The notes beneath the pieces were generated by a model that worked only from the letters and a program-made list of their open reading frames with translations, was not told the origin of the DNA and made no database searches. This document shows, in pieces, positions 1 to 8,965 of a stretch of 18,087 nt of DNA. Numbering within the stretch: the first letter of the stretch is position 1; every line of letters begins with the position of its first letter. Source of the DNA: JAJKIP01 sp040509055 (GTDB lineage: Bacteria > Bacteroidota > Bacteroidia > Chitinophagales > Chitinophagaceae); the NCBI GenBank assembly GCA_040509055.1, contig JBEVLT010000287.1:1-18087 (forward strand). The letters are read 5' to 3'. A program made the translations under genes and the position numbers.

Positions 1-133
1 GAACGGCATGGGCACCAAGGGTTATTCGCTGGCGCCTTATTTTGCCCGGCAGCTGGTCAATCACCTGTACCACGAAGAACCGATCACACCCGAAGCCAAT
101 GTAGCCCGCTTCAGCAAGATCCTGGCCCGCTGA
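1..133 (+). CDS. FAD-dependent oxidoreductase (DAO-like), C-terminal fragment
   Basis: Only the last 43 codons are visible (frame beginning at base 2, stop TGA at 131-133); the gene starts before the window. The fragment begins NGMGTKGYSLAPYFARQLV. A G-x-G-T-K-G-x-x-x-A-P-x-x-A stretch close to the C-terminus is typical of D-amino-acid-oxidase/glycine-oxidase-type flavoproteins, where this glycine-rich segment contacts the FAD. The substrate cannot be inferred. The stop codon directly abuts the stop of the convergent macroglobulin gene, leaving no intergenic bases and no space for a terminator. The reading frame is secure because it is open to the edge and ends cleanly; the family call rests on one motif and is moderate. 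Confidence 0.6.
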   Translation, partial: NGMGTKGYSLAPYFARQLVNHLYHEEPITPEANVARFSKILAR

Positions 134-3100
134 TCAATTGCCGATATTGATCTTCTTCTGTTCGTTCCTTCCATAGAATACCGGGAAGTACATGAGCTCC
201 GCACGGGCAGGATTGAGGTGGTACACACCGGTATACCGCGGCTCCAGCTCGATCTCGTACACATGTTTGCCCTTGCTCATGGCCTCGATGAAAAACACCG
301 CTTTGTCTTTCAGGAATTCCCGGTGCATGTCCGGGCCTTCCTGCTTTTTCTCCCCATAGGTGCAGCCGGCCGGGATCGGTATTTCCACCTGCACATACTC
401 GGCGTCTTTGAGCGCTTCTATTTCTATTTTGAGCTTTACTTTTTCACCGCCCACGAGTGAGGCCTTGCGTTCGCCTGCGTGTTCAAACCAGGTATCGATC
501 CTGAAATTGTCCCTGACAGGTAATGGATCGGGAATGAACACCTGCTGGTAAGCCGTGCAATACAACCAGCCACCGCCTGACTTGCTGATGGTAACCGGCT
601 GGCCGGCAGCAGCAACCGTGGTGGTAAAAGGAAAATCCCTGACCGTGATACCTGTTCCCGCATCGACCTGCAAAACGGCCGGCGCTGTGAACGCAGCATT
701 GCTTTGCAAAACGGCAGGGAGAATGGTATGCGTAATGCTGGCAGACTCTACGGTATTCATCCAATGCCCTTTTTTGCGCTGCTCCAGGAAGAACCGGATG
801 ATGCCTTGTAATTCATCTGTATGCCGGCCCTCTTTCTCCAGCACTTGGTACGCCAGTACAGTAGTCGCTACCCGGTTCCGGTCCCACCGGTAGCCTTCTT
901 CACCCCAATACAGGCCGCCCGTCATGGTTGCTGTCCTTTTTGCCATCAGCCGGTTCAGCTGTACATTATATTCCAGTTGCTGCTGCTGCCTGATCCTGAC
1001 CACCTGCCATTGTTGATGAACGGTCAATGAATCGAAAGGCAGACGACCGAGGAAATAATTGTAATCCATCACATGCGACGCTTCGCTGAGCGCAAACAAG
1101 GCACTAAGCAGCTCGTCCCTGCGCAACCGCGACAATTGCTGTTGCAGGTACAACAGGGCATTCCGGATATTGGTTTCTACCAGTGTATTGCCCCGCAGCT
1201 GCAGCAGGACCTGTGTCACATACACCGTGATCGCCAGGTTGGGCTGGCCTCCCTCCCACCAGCTCCAGGCGCCCTCGTACAGCTGCGCCTTTTGCAAACG
1301 GGTCAGCAGCTTTTGCAATTCTTTTTCGTTGCGGAATGGTTGCTTCAACACTTCCCTGATCCTTTTCTCCATCACCAGCCCTGTCAGTTTGGAAGCCGTT
1401 TGCTCCATGCAGAAATAGGGATATTTCTTCAGGTGGTCGATTTCGTCCAGCAGCACATCGAGCGTATTGTTCTGCGCATGAATGGTGATGGTTTGCGCCC
1501 GGCTGTCCGGCATGAACGAGACCGTGGTATCGCTATTCAGCATCCAGAAATTGCCGATCGCTTCTTCAATGCCTTTCCTCACCACCGGTATCCTGCGTTG
1601 TTCGCCATCGCTGTACCCGGTGGAAGCCGTAACGGTATATTGCGCCGTTACCGTATCCGGGCCGGCCTGTATCCACAACTGTTCAATGCCTGAAGCACTT
1701 CCTTCGATGGTCCGGCCGGCAGACGAGCGCTCCTGCCCGTTAACGGTGAAAACATTGCTGACACGAAAGGCGCCGGTGGTATAGTTGACCGTCTTGCCGA
1801 TCAGCATGGCCGAATCGCCCTGCACCAGGAACTGCGGCACCGATAGCCGGGCCAGCAAAGGTTTGAACGAACGCACCAGCGTGCTGGCCCGGGTGATCCT
1901 TTTTTTCCGGTCCATGCCAACCACATAGGTTTGCCAGCCGGTAATGTTGTCGGGATAAGTAACTGTGAACTTCACTACGCCGTTCTCATCGGTAAGCAGG
2001 TTGGGCTTCCAGAAGGCATAATCCCTGAACTGATCGCGCAGCTGTTTGGGCATGAAACCTTTGGTGGTAATGATCACCGCTCCGGCACCGCCCCTTGATC
2101 CATACAAAGCGGTAGCGGACGAATCGGCCAGCACACTTATGTCAGCGACATTTTTTTCAAACCCTTCCGGCAGCTCGTCCATCGCCACGCCGTCGATAAT
2201 GTACAGGGGTTTGGCAGCAAAAGAACTGGCACCGCGGATACGAATAGCGGCGCTATGAATTTCCACGCCCGCAACCCTGCCCTGCAACCCACCGGTGAAC
2301 GCTTCGCCTTTTGCTATCGATATACCTGTAGTCAGCTCCTTTCGGCGGGCAATACCGTAACCCACCACCACCACTTCGTTAAGCGATGCACTGCTCATCT
2401 GCAGCCCTATGTTCACGATTGCAGTGGCACCCTCGCTGGCCGTCACTCTTATTTCTTTGCTTTCATAACCAACCGCGGAAAACAACAGCACATAACTACC
2501 TTCCCGGAGATTCAGCAGCGAAAAACGGCCGTCATAACCCGTAGCCGTACCGGCAGCAAATCCGCCTGAGCTGAACCCCTTTACAACCACGGAAGCGCCG
2601 GGGATGGCTGCTTTGCCTTTTTCATCCCATACCTGGCCGGCAATGCCGGCATTGCCTGCGGGCAATGGCATTCGCTGCGCCACAGGTTGCTGACTGTATT
2701 GCGTTCTTTCTTTCTCCAACTCCGCCTGCATCCGTCTTTTATACGCGTCCCGCTGCAGCTCCATCAACGTGGTCATGTATTCGTCGGCACGAGTGTAGAC
2801 AGCCGGAACAATCCGAAGCTTCAACGTACCGTTTTCCTGTACGGCAATGCTGTCCGCCACCAGGTAGCTGAACCCATGCGTAACCAAAATAAGGCGATAC
2901 ATACCCGGCTGCAACCCTAAAAAATAACCGAAGTTATAACCCTGTATGATGGGCATGGTATCCTGCGCCCGGTATAAAACAGCATACCGGAAGCTGCTGT
3001 CCCGCGGCAGTTCTACCAGCAGTTTTCCCCTGCCGGTGCGGGGCAGGTGATCAGTAGTTTCCAAAAGCTGCTGCACGGCTTTCTGTTCGTAGCGGATCTG

Positions 3101-5893
3101 CGGTGCAGGCAGGATCGTATCGCCTACTACCCATTTTGATGTATGAATAACCGGCAATTTTATTTTACCGGCGGCAGGGAAAAGGCTTCTTCGTTCCAGC
3201 CTGGCCATGCGCGGGGTAAGCCGGTATGCATAACCGCTTTCAAAAGGAAACCGGAAATCAAAATCACCCGGTTTGTAAAATTGCAGGCTGTCATTGGCAG
3301 TAAAAGGACCAACCCGGTGATCGGACCAGGTACCCAGGTGCACCAGCCTGCTGCCCTGCCATACATAGCCATAATTAGTTCGGTTGTCGTACGGCAGCTG
3401 CCAGGTGGTCCTTTCGATCAGGCTGCGTTCGGCATTGGTATAATGATCCGGCATGGACGTAACCACCGCCCTTGCCGGCAGATGATCGATGTCCAGGCTG
3501 ACATCCTGCTTGTAAAATGGCTGGAGATAAATGCTGTCGGTTTCGATAAACCGGTCGCGCAGGCGGATACCGATCTTTACATACCCCGGTTCCACGGCAA
3601 AAGCATACCTGCTCTTGTCGGTCACCCCGTTGTAATAAACCAGCTGGCGGTTGAGGTATAGCAGGTAGATCTCCTGCGGTACGCCGTTCTTTACCGCATG
3701 CACGGCCAGTTGCGGTATAAAGTCATGGATCAGCGTAGCGGCAGCATGCAAGCCGTTCTCCGGAAAAAGCAGCCGGTAATACTCCATAGTGTCAAGACCC
3801 AGCCGCGCCACCCATTGCCGGTGCCTGCCCAGCGGGAACCGCAGGGTAAACCCAGCCTCTTCTGCCTCATAGTTGTCACGCAAAATCTGCCTGCGGATCC
3901 TGTATTTCTTCAGGTAAGGCGGCTCCGGCACACGGATGTCCCGGCCAAACTGGTTGCTATAGCTCACCGCCGCCAGGTTTACCTTCTCCGCCGCACGGTC
4001 CTTGTAATCTTTTACGGTCACGGTGATCGTATCGGTCTGCCCGGGATAAATGGTGGACGCGCCGGCAATCTCTGTCTTCAATAGTTTATCCAGCACAGCC
4101 AGTTGCTCCGCACCTCCGTTCTCCCTGCCTTTCCAGATATAATGCCACTGCAGGGTATAGGCTTTTTGTACCGGCAGCAATTTTTTCCAGCTGATCCGGT
4201 CCGTGCTGTCGGCGCCCCGGGCAATGACCGTATTGCCAAAGAAAACGGTGTAATGCACAGGTATACGCTCGGGATTATCGAGCACAAAGCCGGCTGTATC
4301 GCCCTGCTGCACGCGGGTAAAGGAAAGCGTATACGGTCCGGGATCGAACTCCCCGGAGACCGGGGTTGTATCATCGGCCCGGGCGCTGAAGTCATACGAT
4401 TCGGTGTAGGGATCTATCTTTTCGCTGTATGGAAAATCAACCGGCAAAGAATTGACGAAATTACTTTTGTCCAGCCATCCCTTGCGGGCCACCGGCTGGC
4501 CGTTGTCCATGAATTCGGCTGTCACCCAGCCATCCTTTTTCTCCACGCGGATCGCCTGCTGCCGGTGCCGGAATTGAACATCTTTACTTTTTTCCTGCAG
4601 CTCGTTGTTGCTGTTCCTGAACTCGGCCCGTATGCGCAGCGACAGGTCTGCCGCCGGGAAATCCTTTGCAGGAATATCGAACCTCGTGTCATCATTGATC
4701 GCCAGCGGCTTTTCTGCTTTCCACAACGTATCCGGCACAAACACACGATCCCCGTAAAACCGGCCAATACCGTCTGCCAGCACATACAGCTTCACGCGCC
4801 CATCCATCAGGGCCAGTCCGTTGGCATCTTTGGCGCCGGCAAAAAACACCAGCGTATCGGTGCGTAAATAGATCTCTTTCTGTGAACGGAGCGAATAAGA
4901 AGCTACTTCGTCCAGCACATAGTCCTCTATGAAAAAGCGCTGGTTTAGTATAGTGCGGCCTTTGCTGTTCTTAAATGCGATCGCATACTGGCGGTCGCTC
5001 TCCAGCGAGTCGCCGAGCACAAACTCATGGATATACGCACCGGGTGTTGACGGCCGCAATGTCACCAGTTTGTGAGACACGGTTCCACCATCATAACGTT
5101 CCAGATACACATCGAGCGGCGTTCGGTATTGTTTTCCTTTTAATGTAAGCAGGTAAGCCTTGAACCGTACCGTGTCGCCGGGCAGGTATTTGGGCTTGCT
5201 GAAAATCATGTACCCGCTGTTGCGGTACCGTACCCGTTTGTAAAACCACCCGCGGGCCGGCGTGGTGATCATCTTCTTTACCGAGCGCACCGGCCAGCTG
5301 ACGATGCGCCCGGTACGGGTATAGCTGAAATTGCGCCACCATTGCGACCACCCGCCGCCCTGCACCTGCTCCCGGCCCGACAATTGCATCAACAACGTAT
5401 CGCCCGGTACGGCAACCTGCACCAGCGCCTCTTCGGGCTTTTTTTCGTTTACCCAATAACCCAGGGAGGCAGGGTCGTATGCCACCTGTTTATTATTCAC
5501 CCTCACCAGGGCATCGCTGCGGTACAGGCCCGGCCCATCCTTTACTTCCAGCAATACCCGCCGCTGGTTGTTGACCGGCAGTACCTGCAGGTTGCTTCGG
5601 CAAAATACTTCGGCCACCAGCTCGTTGTCCACCACCGACAGGACCAGGTAATTACCCACGGGCAATGCGTCACGGTGCAGCGAATCCGCCCAGGCCGTCA
5701 GCACAGGCTGCTGCTGCAGGTAATGATCGGGCGATGCAATGGTTTTTTGAATATAACGGGCAGCCGTATCGGCAGGAATACGGTACACCAGGCATTGCCA
5801 GCTTTTTTTACGCGCCTGTTGGAGCGAGGGCTGGGCCAGGGCGGGAAGACAGGCAACGGTAAGCAGGGCAAGGACAAAAATAGTTTTCTTCAT
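134..5893 (-). CDS. Alpha-2-macroglobulin family protein with carboxypeptidase-regulatory and TonB-plug module
   Basis: 1919 aa. The ATG at 5893 is preferred over an in-frame ATG 19 codons upstream because it gives a clean signal peptide (MKKTIFVLALL... with LPALA before QPS, a type I site); the longer form would bury it. An MG2-like macroglobulin domain lies near residues 225-330 (YLPGDTVRFKAYL), with further macroglobulin-like folds to about 1050. A carboxypeptidase-D regulatory-like domain spans about 1083-1170. A SusC/RagA-type plug spans about 1173-1279, with EVVVVGYG, a PLYIIDGV core and ATALYGSRGGAGAVIITTKG. The A2M domain (about 1293-1330 onward) is followed by the thioester domain, with CMEQ at Cys1495 and an intact Cys-x-Glu-Gln. 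Family members trap proteases: bait cleavage triggers thioester capture. No lipobox fits well (T-V-A-C), so it is probably periplasmic or outer-membrane associated. No beta-barrel follows the plug, so it is not a transporter. The precise role is unknown. Confidence 0.9.
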   Translation of the reverse strand: MKKTIFVLALLTVACLPALAQPSLQQARKKSWQCLVYRIPADTAARYIQKTIASPDHYLQQQPVLTAWADSLHRDALPVGNYLVLSVVDNELVAEVFCRSNLQVLPVNNQRRVLLEVKDGPGLYRSDALVRVNNKQVAYDPASLGYWVNEKKPEEALVQVAVPGDTLLMQLSGREQVQGGGWSQWWRNFSYTRTGRIVSWPVRSVKKMITTPARGWFYKRVRYRNSGYMIFSKPKYLPGDTVRFKAYLLTLKGKQYRTPLDVYLERYDGGTVSHKLVTLRPSTPGAYIHEFVLGDSLESDRQYAIAFKNSKGRTILNQRFFIEDYVLDEVASYSLRSQKEIYLRTDTLVFFAGAKDANGLALMDGRVKLYVLADGIGRFYGDRVFVPDTLWKAEKPLAINDDTRFDIPAKDFPAADLSLRIRAEFRNSNNELQEKSKDVQFRHRQQAIRVEKKDGWVTAEFMDNGQPVARKGWLDKSNFVNSLPVDFPYSEKIDPYTESYDFSARADDTTPVSGEFDPGPYTLSFTRVQQGDTAGFVLDNPERIPVHYTVFFGNTVIARGADSTDRISWKKLLPVQKAYTLQWHYIWKGRENGGAEQLAVLDKLLKTEIAGASTIYPGQTDTITVTVKDYKDRAAEKVNLAAVSYSNQFGRDIRVPEPPYLKKYRIRRQILRDNYEAEEAGFTLRFPLGRHRQWVARLGLDTMEYYRLLFPENGLHAAATLIHDFIPQLAVHAVKNGVPQEIYLLYLNRQLVYYNGVTDKSRYAFAVEPGYVKIGIRLRDRFIETDSIYLQPFYKQDVSLDIDHLPARAVVTSMPDHYTNAERSLIERTTWQLPYDNRTNYGYVWQGSRLVHLGTWSDHRVGPFTANDSLQFYKPGDFDFRFPFESGYAYRLTPRMARLERRSLFPAAGKIKLPVIHTSKWVVGDTILPAPQIRYEQKAVQQLLETTDHLPRTGRGKLLVELPRDSSFRYAVLYRAQDTMPIIQGYNFGYFLGLQPGMYRLILVTHGFSYLVADSIAVQENGTLKLRIVPAVYTRADEYMTTLMELQRDAYKRRMQAELEKERTQYSQQPVAQRMPLPAGNAGIAGQVWDEKGKAAIPGASVVVKGFSSGGFAAGTATGYDGRFSLLNLREGSYVLLFSAVGYESKEIRVTASEGATAIVNIGLQMSSASLNEVVVVGYGIARRKELTTGISIAKGEAFTGGLQGRVAGVEIHSAAIRIRGASSFAAKPLYIIDGVAMDELPEGFEKNVADISVLADSSATALYGSRGGAGAVIITTKGFMPKQLRDQFRDYAFWKPNLLTDENGVVKFTVTYPDNITGWQTYVVGMDRKKRITRASTLVRSFKPLLARLSVPQFLVQGDSAMLIGKTVNYTTGAFRVSNVFTVNGQERSSAGRTIEGSASGIEQLWIQAGPDTVTAQYTVTASTGYSDGEQRRIPVVRKGIEEAIGNFWMLNSDTTVSFMPDSRAQTITIHAQNNTLDVLLDEIDHLKKYPYFCMEQTASKLTGLVMEKRIREVLKQPFRNEKELQKLLTRLQKAQLYEGAWSWWEGGQPNLAITVYVTQVLLQLRGNTLVETNIRNALLYLQQQLSRLRRDELLSALFALSEASHVMDYNYFLGRLPFDSLTVHQQWQVVRIRQQQQLEYNVQLNRLMAKRTATMTGGLYWGEEGYRWDRNRVATTVLAYQVLEKEGRHTDELQGIIRFFLEQRKKGHWMNTVESASITHTILPAVLQSNAAFTAPAVLQVDAGTGITVRDFPFTTTVAAAGQPVTISKSGGGWLYCTAYQQVFIPDPLPVRDNFRIDTWFEHAGERKASLVGGEKVKLKIEIEALKDAEYVQVEIPIPAGCTYGEKKQEGPDMHREFLKDKAVFFIEAMSKGKHVYEIELEPRYTGVYHLNPARAELMYFPVFYGRNEQKKINIGN

Positions 5894-6039
5894 ACTCAAT
5901 CGGCAACTGGTTGCAGGCAGGATGCCGGCGGCAGTTAAATTACACATCATGTTGCTATTGAATGGACAAACCGGTCTTCCTGTGAAGATATCCTGCTGCT
6001 TTCCCCACGGTGATCTTCAGCCGGGGTGGCACAAAACAA

Positions 6040-6070
6040 TTGCCGGAAGGGCCCTTCCTCGCTATATTTG
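6040..6070 (+). promoter_or_regulatory. Bacteroidota-type promoter of aspS
   Basis: TATATTTG at 6063-6070 matches the Bacteroidota -7 consensus TAnnTTTG exactly. TTG at 6040-6042 lies 20 nt upstream, as a -33 element should. Transcription would begin near 6077, giving a leader of about 15 nt before the ATG at 6092. This is visible pattern matching; activity is inferred. Confidence 0.65.
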
Positions 6071-6091
6071 CGGCCAGAAAAAAGAAGGATA

Positions 6092-7918
6092 ATGTACAGA
6101 ACTCATACATGTGGCGAACTGCGGATCGGCGAGGCTTCCAAACAGGTGACCCTGGCCGGCTGGGTACAGACAATACGTAAATTCGGAGCCATCACTTTTG
6201 TCGACCTGCGGGACCGCTATGGCATCACCCAGTTGTTGTTTGGCGAAGAGCTGAACAAGCAACTGGAAGAAAATCCGCCGGGCCGGGAGTTTGTACTGCA
6301 GGTGACCGGCTCGGTGCAGGAACGGAGCAATAAAAACCCGAATATTCCCACCGGCGATATCGAGATCGACGTTTCTTCTTTTACCATCCTGAATAAATCG
6401 GCCGTGCCCCCCTTTACCATCCAGGACGATACGGACGGGGGCGACGACCTGCGGATGAAATACCGCTTTCTGGACCTGCGCCGTAATGCCGTGCGGAAAA
6501 ACCTGGAGCTGCGCTATGCGGTCAACCGGGCCACGCGCGACTACCTGCACCAGCATGGGTTTATGGACATTGAAACGCCCTTCCTGGTAAAATCGACCCC
6601 GGAAGGCGCCCGCGACTTCGTGGTGCCCTCCCGGATGAACCCCGGCCAGTTCTATGCCCTGCCCCAGTCGCCGCAAACCTTCAAGCAGCTGCTGATGGTG
6701 AGCGGGTACGACCGGTATTACCAGATCGTAAAGTGTTTCCGCGACGAAGACCTGCGGGCCGACCGCCAGCCGGAGTTTACCCAGATAGACTGTGAAATGG
6801 CCTTTGTGGAGCAGGAAGATATCCTGAACATGTTCGAAGGCCTGGTGAAATATATTTTCAAAACCGTGAAAGGCATTGACTACACGGAAACGGTGCAGCG
6901 CATGACCTGGGAAGAAGCCATGTGGAACTATGGCAACGACAAACCGGATATCCGCTTTGGCATGCAGCTGGCCAACCTGAAAAAACCGGGTTCGGTGTAT
7001 ACCGACAAAACCGACCTGCATTCGCTGATCGAAGGAGCGGATTTCAAAGTGTTTGACGAAGCAGAAACCGTGCTGGCGCTGGCCGTGCCCGGCTGCAGCG
7101 ATTACAGCCGCAAGCAAACGGACGAACTGACCGAATGGGTGAAGCGGCCGCAGATCGGCATGAAAGGCCTGGTGTTTATCAAATGCCAGGCGGACGGCAC
7201 TTACAAAAGCAGCGTGGACAAGTTTTATAACGAAGCAAAACTGAAGGCCATTGCCGATGCGGCAGGCGCCCGTGCCGGCGACCTGGTGCTGATCGTAGCC
7301 GGTGCGGAAGAACGCACCCGCAAAGCCGCCAGCGAACTGCGGCTGGAAATGGGCAAACGTCTCGGCTTTCGGAAAGACGATGAGTTCAAACTGCTGTGGG
7401 TGATCGATTTTCCCCTCTTTGAATACGCAGAGGACGAAAACCGCTGGGTAGCCCGGCACCACCCGTTCACCTCGCCCAAACCGCAGCAGATCTCCACGAT
7501 GATCGGCAATGACCCGGCTATCAAAAACGCGGCTGACTACCTGCAGCACCCTTATGCCGGTATCAAGGCTAATGCCTACGACATGGTGCTCAACGGTAAC
7601 GAGATCGGCGGCGGCTCCATCCGCATCTACCAGCGGGAGCTGCAGGAAAAAATGTTTGCGGCCCTGGGCATGGACGAAACGGAACAGCAGCACAAATTCG
7701 GCTTCCTGCTTGGCGCCTTCGAATACGGCGCACCGCCGCACGGAGGCATTGCCTTCGGCTTCGACCGGCTCTGCGCTATCCTGGGTGGCAGCGAAAGCAT
7801 CCGCGACTTCATGGCGTTCCCGAAAAACAACAGCGGCAGGGATGTGATGCTCGATGCGCCGTCGGCCATCGACGATAAGCAATTCCAGGAACTGCAGATC
7901 AGGCTAAACCTGCAGTAA
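6092..7918 (+). CDS. aspS: Aspartate--tRNA ligase (class II)
   Basis: 608 aa, usual length for bacterial AspRS. It attaches aspartate to tRNA-Asp in the cytoplasm using ATP. The N-terminal OB-fold anticodon-binding domain (about 1-105) contains LAGWVQTIRKFG and FVDLRDRYG. The class II catalytic core has motif 2 at 216-233 (FRDEDLRADRQPEFTQID), HHPFTSPKP near 456, and motif 3 GIAFGFDRL with Arg559. A GAD-type insertion (about 295-410) marks the bacterial form. The start at 6092 is chosen because MYRTHTCGELR matches the conserved family N-terminus and sits 21 nt after a consensus -7 box; a longer in-frame start at 6026 would lie upstream of the promoter. The position equivalent to Leu30 of E. 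coli AspRS (non-discriminating enzymes have His) is Phe here, so tRNA-Asn charging is not suggested but cannot be excluded. Two membrane-protein genes follow 3 nt downstream and probably share the transcript. Confidence 0.97.
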   Translation: MYRTHTCGELRIGEASKQVTLAGWVQTIRKFGAITFVDLRDRYGITQLLFGEELNKQLEENPPGREFVLQVTGSVQERSNKNPNIPTGDIEIDVSSFTILNKSAVPPFTIQDDTDGGDDLRMKYRFLDLRRNAVRKNLELRYAVNRATRDYLHQHGFMDIETPFLVKSTPEGARDFVVPSRMNPGQFYALPQSPQTFKQLLMVSGYDRYYQIVKCFRDEDLRADRQPEFTQIDCEMAFVEQEDILNMFEGLVKYIFKTVKGIDYTETVQRMTWEEAMWNYGNDKPDIRFGMQLANLKKPGSVYTDKTDLHSLIEGADFKVFDEAETVLALAVPGCSDYSRKQTDELTEWVKRPQIGMKGLVFIKCQADGTYKSSVDKFYNEAKLKAIADAAGARAGDLVLIVAGAEERTRKAASELRLEMGKRLGFRKDDEFKLLWVIDFPLFEYAEDENRWVARHHPFTSPKPQQISTMIGNDPAIKNAADYLQHPYAGIKANAYDMVLNGNEIGGGSIRIYQRELQEKMFAALGMDETEQQHKFGFLLGAFEYGAPPHGGIAFGFDRLCAILGGSESIRDFMAFPKNNSGRDVMLDAPSAIDDKQFQELQIRLNLQ

Positions 7919-7921
7919 GCC

Positions 7922-8425
7922 ATGAAGAAGCTTTCTCTATCCTGGAAGTTTCTTCTTGTATTCAGCTATTTTGAATTGGTTGCATTCGGGCTGTGCCAGA
8001 TCGCGCTCGTCTTTTCTGTGTTCACATCACGCTATTCAACGGCAGAGGATTACCGTTATTTCTCTCTTTTTACGGTAGCGTTGCTGCTCATTTGCCTGAA
8101 CCGGTTTTTCAATATTTATGTACTGCACCGGTATTACCCGGATACACCGGTACCGAGAAAGCTGAAACGGTGGATGATAACGATCGGCGTCCTGAACATC
8201 CTGTTGTGGATCGGTCTGCTATTGGCTTGTCTCGACGGAATAAGATCAGTCTTTGTATTGGAGGCTCCTTATATAAACCGGCAGGTATATATTTCCCTCG
8301 CCCTTGCGTGTTTACTGTGGATCATTGGCGTGTATACGCTTTTCCTGCAATTTAGCCTGTTTGCCATGCTAAAAAAGAACAGCCAGCATGAGTGGACAAC
8401 CCTGATCCGTTCAATCGGTAGCTAA
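7922..8425 (+). CDS. Four-helix integral membrane protein, family not recognised
   Basis: 167 aa, starting 3 nt after the aspS stop and overlapping the next start by one base (TAATG), so the three genes are probably cotranscribed and the last two translationally coupled. Four hydrophobic segments are visible at about 10-33, 47-69, 85-105 and 125-150, with no signal peptide and no catalytic motif. Between helices 2 and 3 there is HRYYPDTPVPRKLKRW, a tyrosine-proline-aspartate motif followed by basic residues. The next gene has the equivalent NNNYPDNPV in the same place, so the two look like diverged tandem duplicates. Function is unknown; a helper or sensor role in the inner membrane would be a guess. 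The reading frame is well supported by spacing and composition. Confidence 0.8.
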   Translation: MKKLSLSWKFLLVFSYFELVAFGLCQIALVFSVFTSRYSTAEDYRYFSLFTVALLLICLNRFFNIYVLHRYYPDTPVPRKLKRWMITIGVLNILLWIGLLLACLDGIRSVFVLEAPYINRQVYISLALACLLWIIGVYTLFLQFSLFAMLKKNSQHEWTTLIRSIGS

Positions 8426-8904
8426 TGCCCATCAACTGGAAACTATACCGCGCCGTATGCCTCCTTCAGATCGTGCTGACGACTATTGTACTGTTCCATT
8501 CACTGCTTTACTTTTTCGAAAGCCCCGGGTTCGGTACGATCAGCCGGCTCATTGTTTTCCTGCTGTCGCTTTTGCTGGCCACGTTCACCCTTCACCTGAT
8601 TAACAACAACTATCCCGACAATCCCGTTGCCGGCCGGCAAAAAAAGACATTCAACAGGTTGTTCCTGCTGAACTTCATGGCGCTGGCCTTTCTATTCGGT
8701 TTTATTTTTGCCGAAGTGCAATTGATCAGCAGTGCGTTGGCATTAACCACCCTCCCGGCTTACCGGCTGCCGTTCCTGTTCCTGGCCCCGGTGGTATCGT
8801 ACAGCATGATCCTGCTCCTGCAGCTGGTGATCCTGTACGGCCTGTATGATCTGCGCCGCCAGCTGGATATGAATTTCAGGAAAAAGAAATTCGACTTCGA
8901 ATAG
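8425..8904 (+). CDS. Four-helix integral membrane protein, paralogue of upstream gene
   Basis: 159 aa; the A of its ATG is the last base of the preceding TAA, implying translational coupling. Hydrophobic segments lie at about 8-30, 38-60, 78-98 and 115-142. NNNYPDNPVAGRQKK, in the loop between helices 2 and 3, aligns with HRYYPDTPVPRKLKR of the upstream protein. Its C-terminus is strongly charged (about 13 residues ending FRKKKFDFE) and probably cytoplasmic. I recognise no family. It faces the protease gene convergently across 61 bp, in which I see no clear hairpin terminator, only a 9-nt direct repeat (GCCGGAATA at 8913-8921 and 8942-8950). Confidence 0.8.
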   Translation: MPINWKLYRAVCLLQIVLTTIVLFHSLLYFFESPGFGTISRLIVFLLSLLLATFTLHLINNNYPDNPVAGRQKKTFNRLFLLNFMALAFLFGFIFAEVQLISSALALTTLPAYRLPFLFLAPVVSYSMILLLQLVILYGLYDLRRQLDMNFRKKKFDFE

Positions 8905-8965
8905 TAACCACCGCCGGAATAAAGTGATGCAGGCTGCCAAGGCCGGAATATTTCACCGGTCGCTC

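Noticed and set aside
5910..5970. Promoter for the macroglobulin gene: minus-strand TTTG followed by TAATTTAA
   Set aside because: The spacing is about 24 nt rather than about 19 and the -7 element matches poorly.
6062..7882. 606-codon open frame on the minus strand opposite aspS
   Set aside because: It lies almost wholly antisense to an unambiguous aspS, has no recognisable motif and is explained by codon bias keeping the complementary frame free of stops.
8905..8965. Terminator between the second membrane protein and the protease gene
   Set aside because: Only a 9-nt direct repeat and scattered CCGG sites are present; no stable stem with a following T-run.
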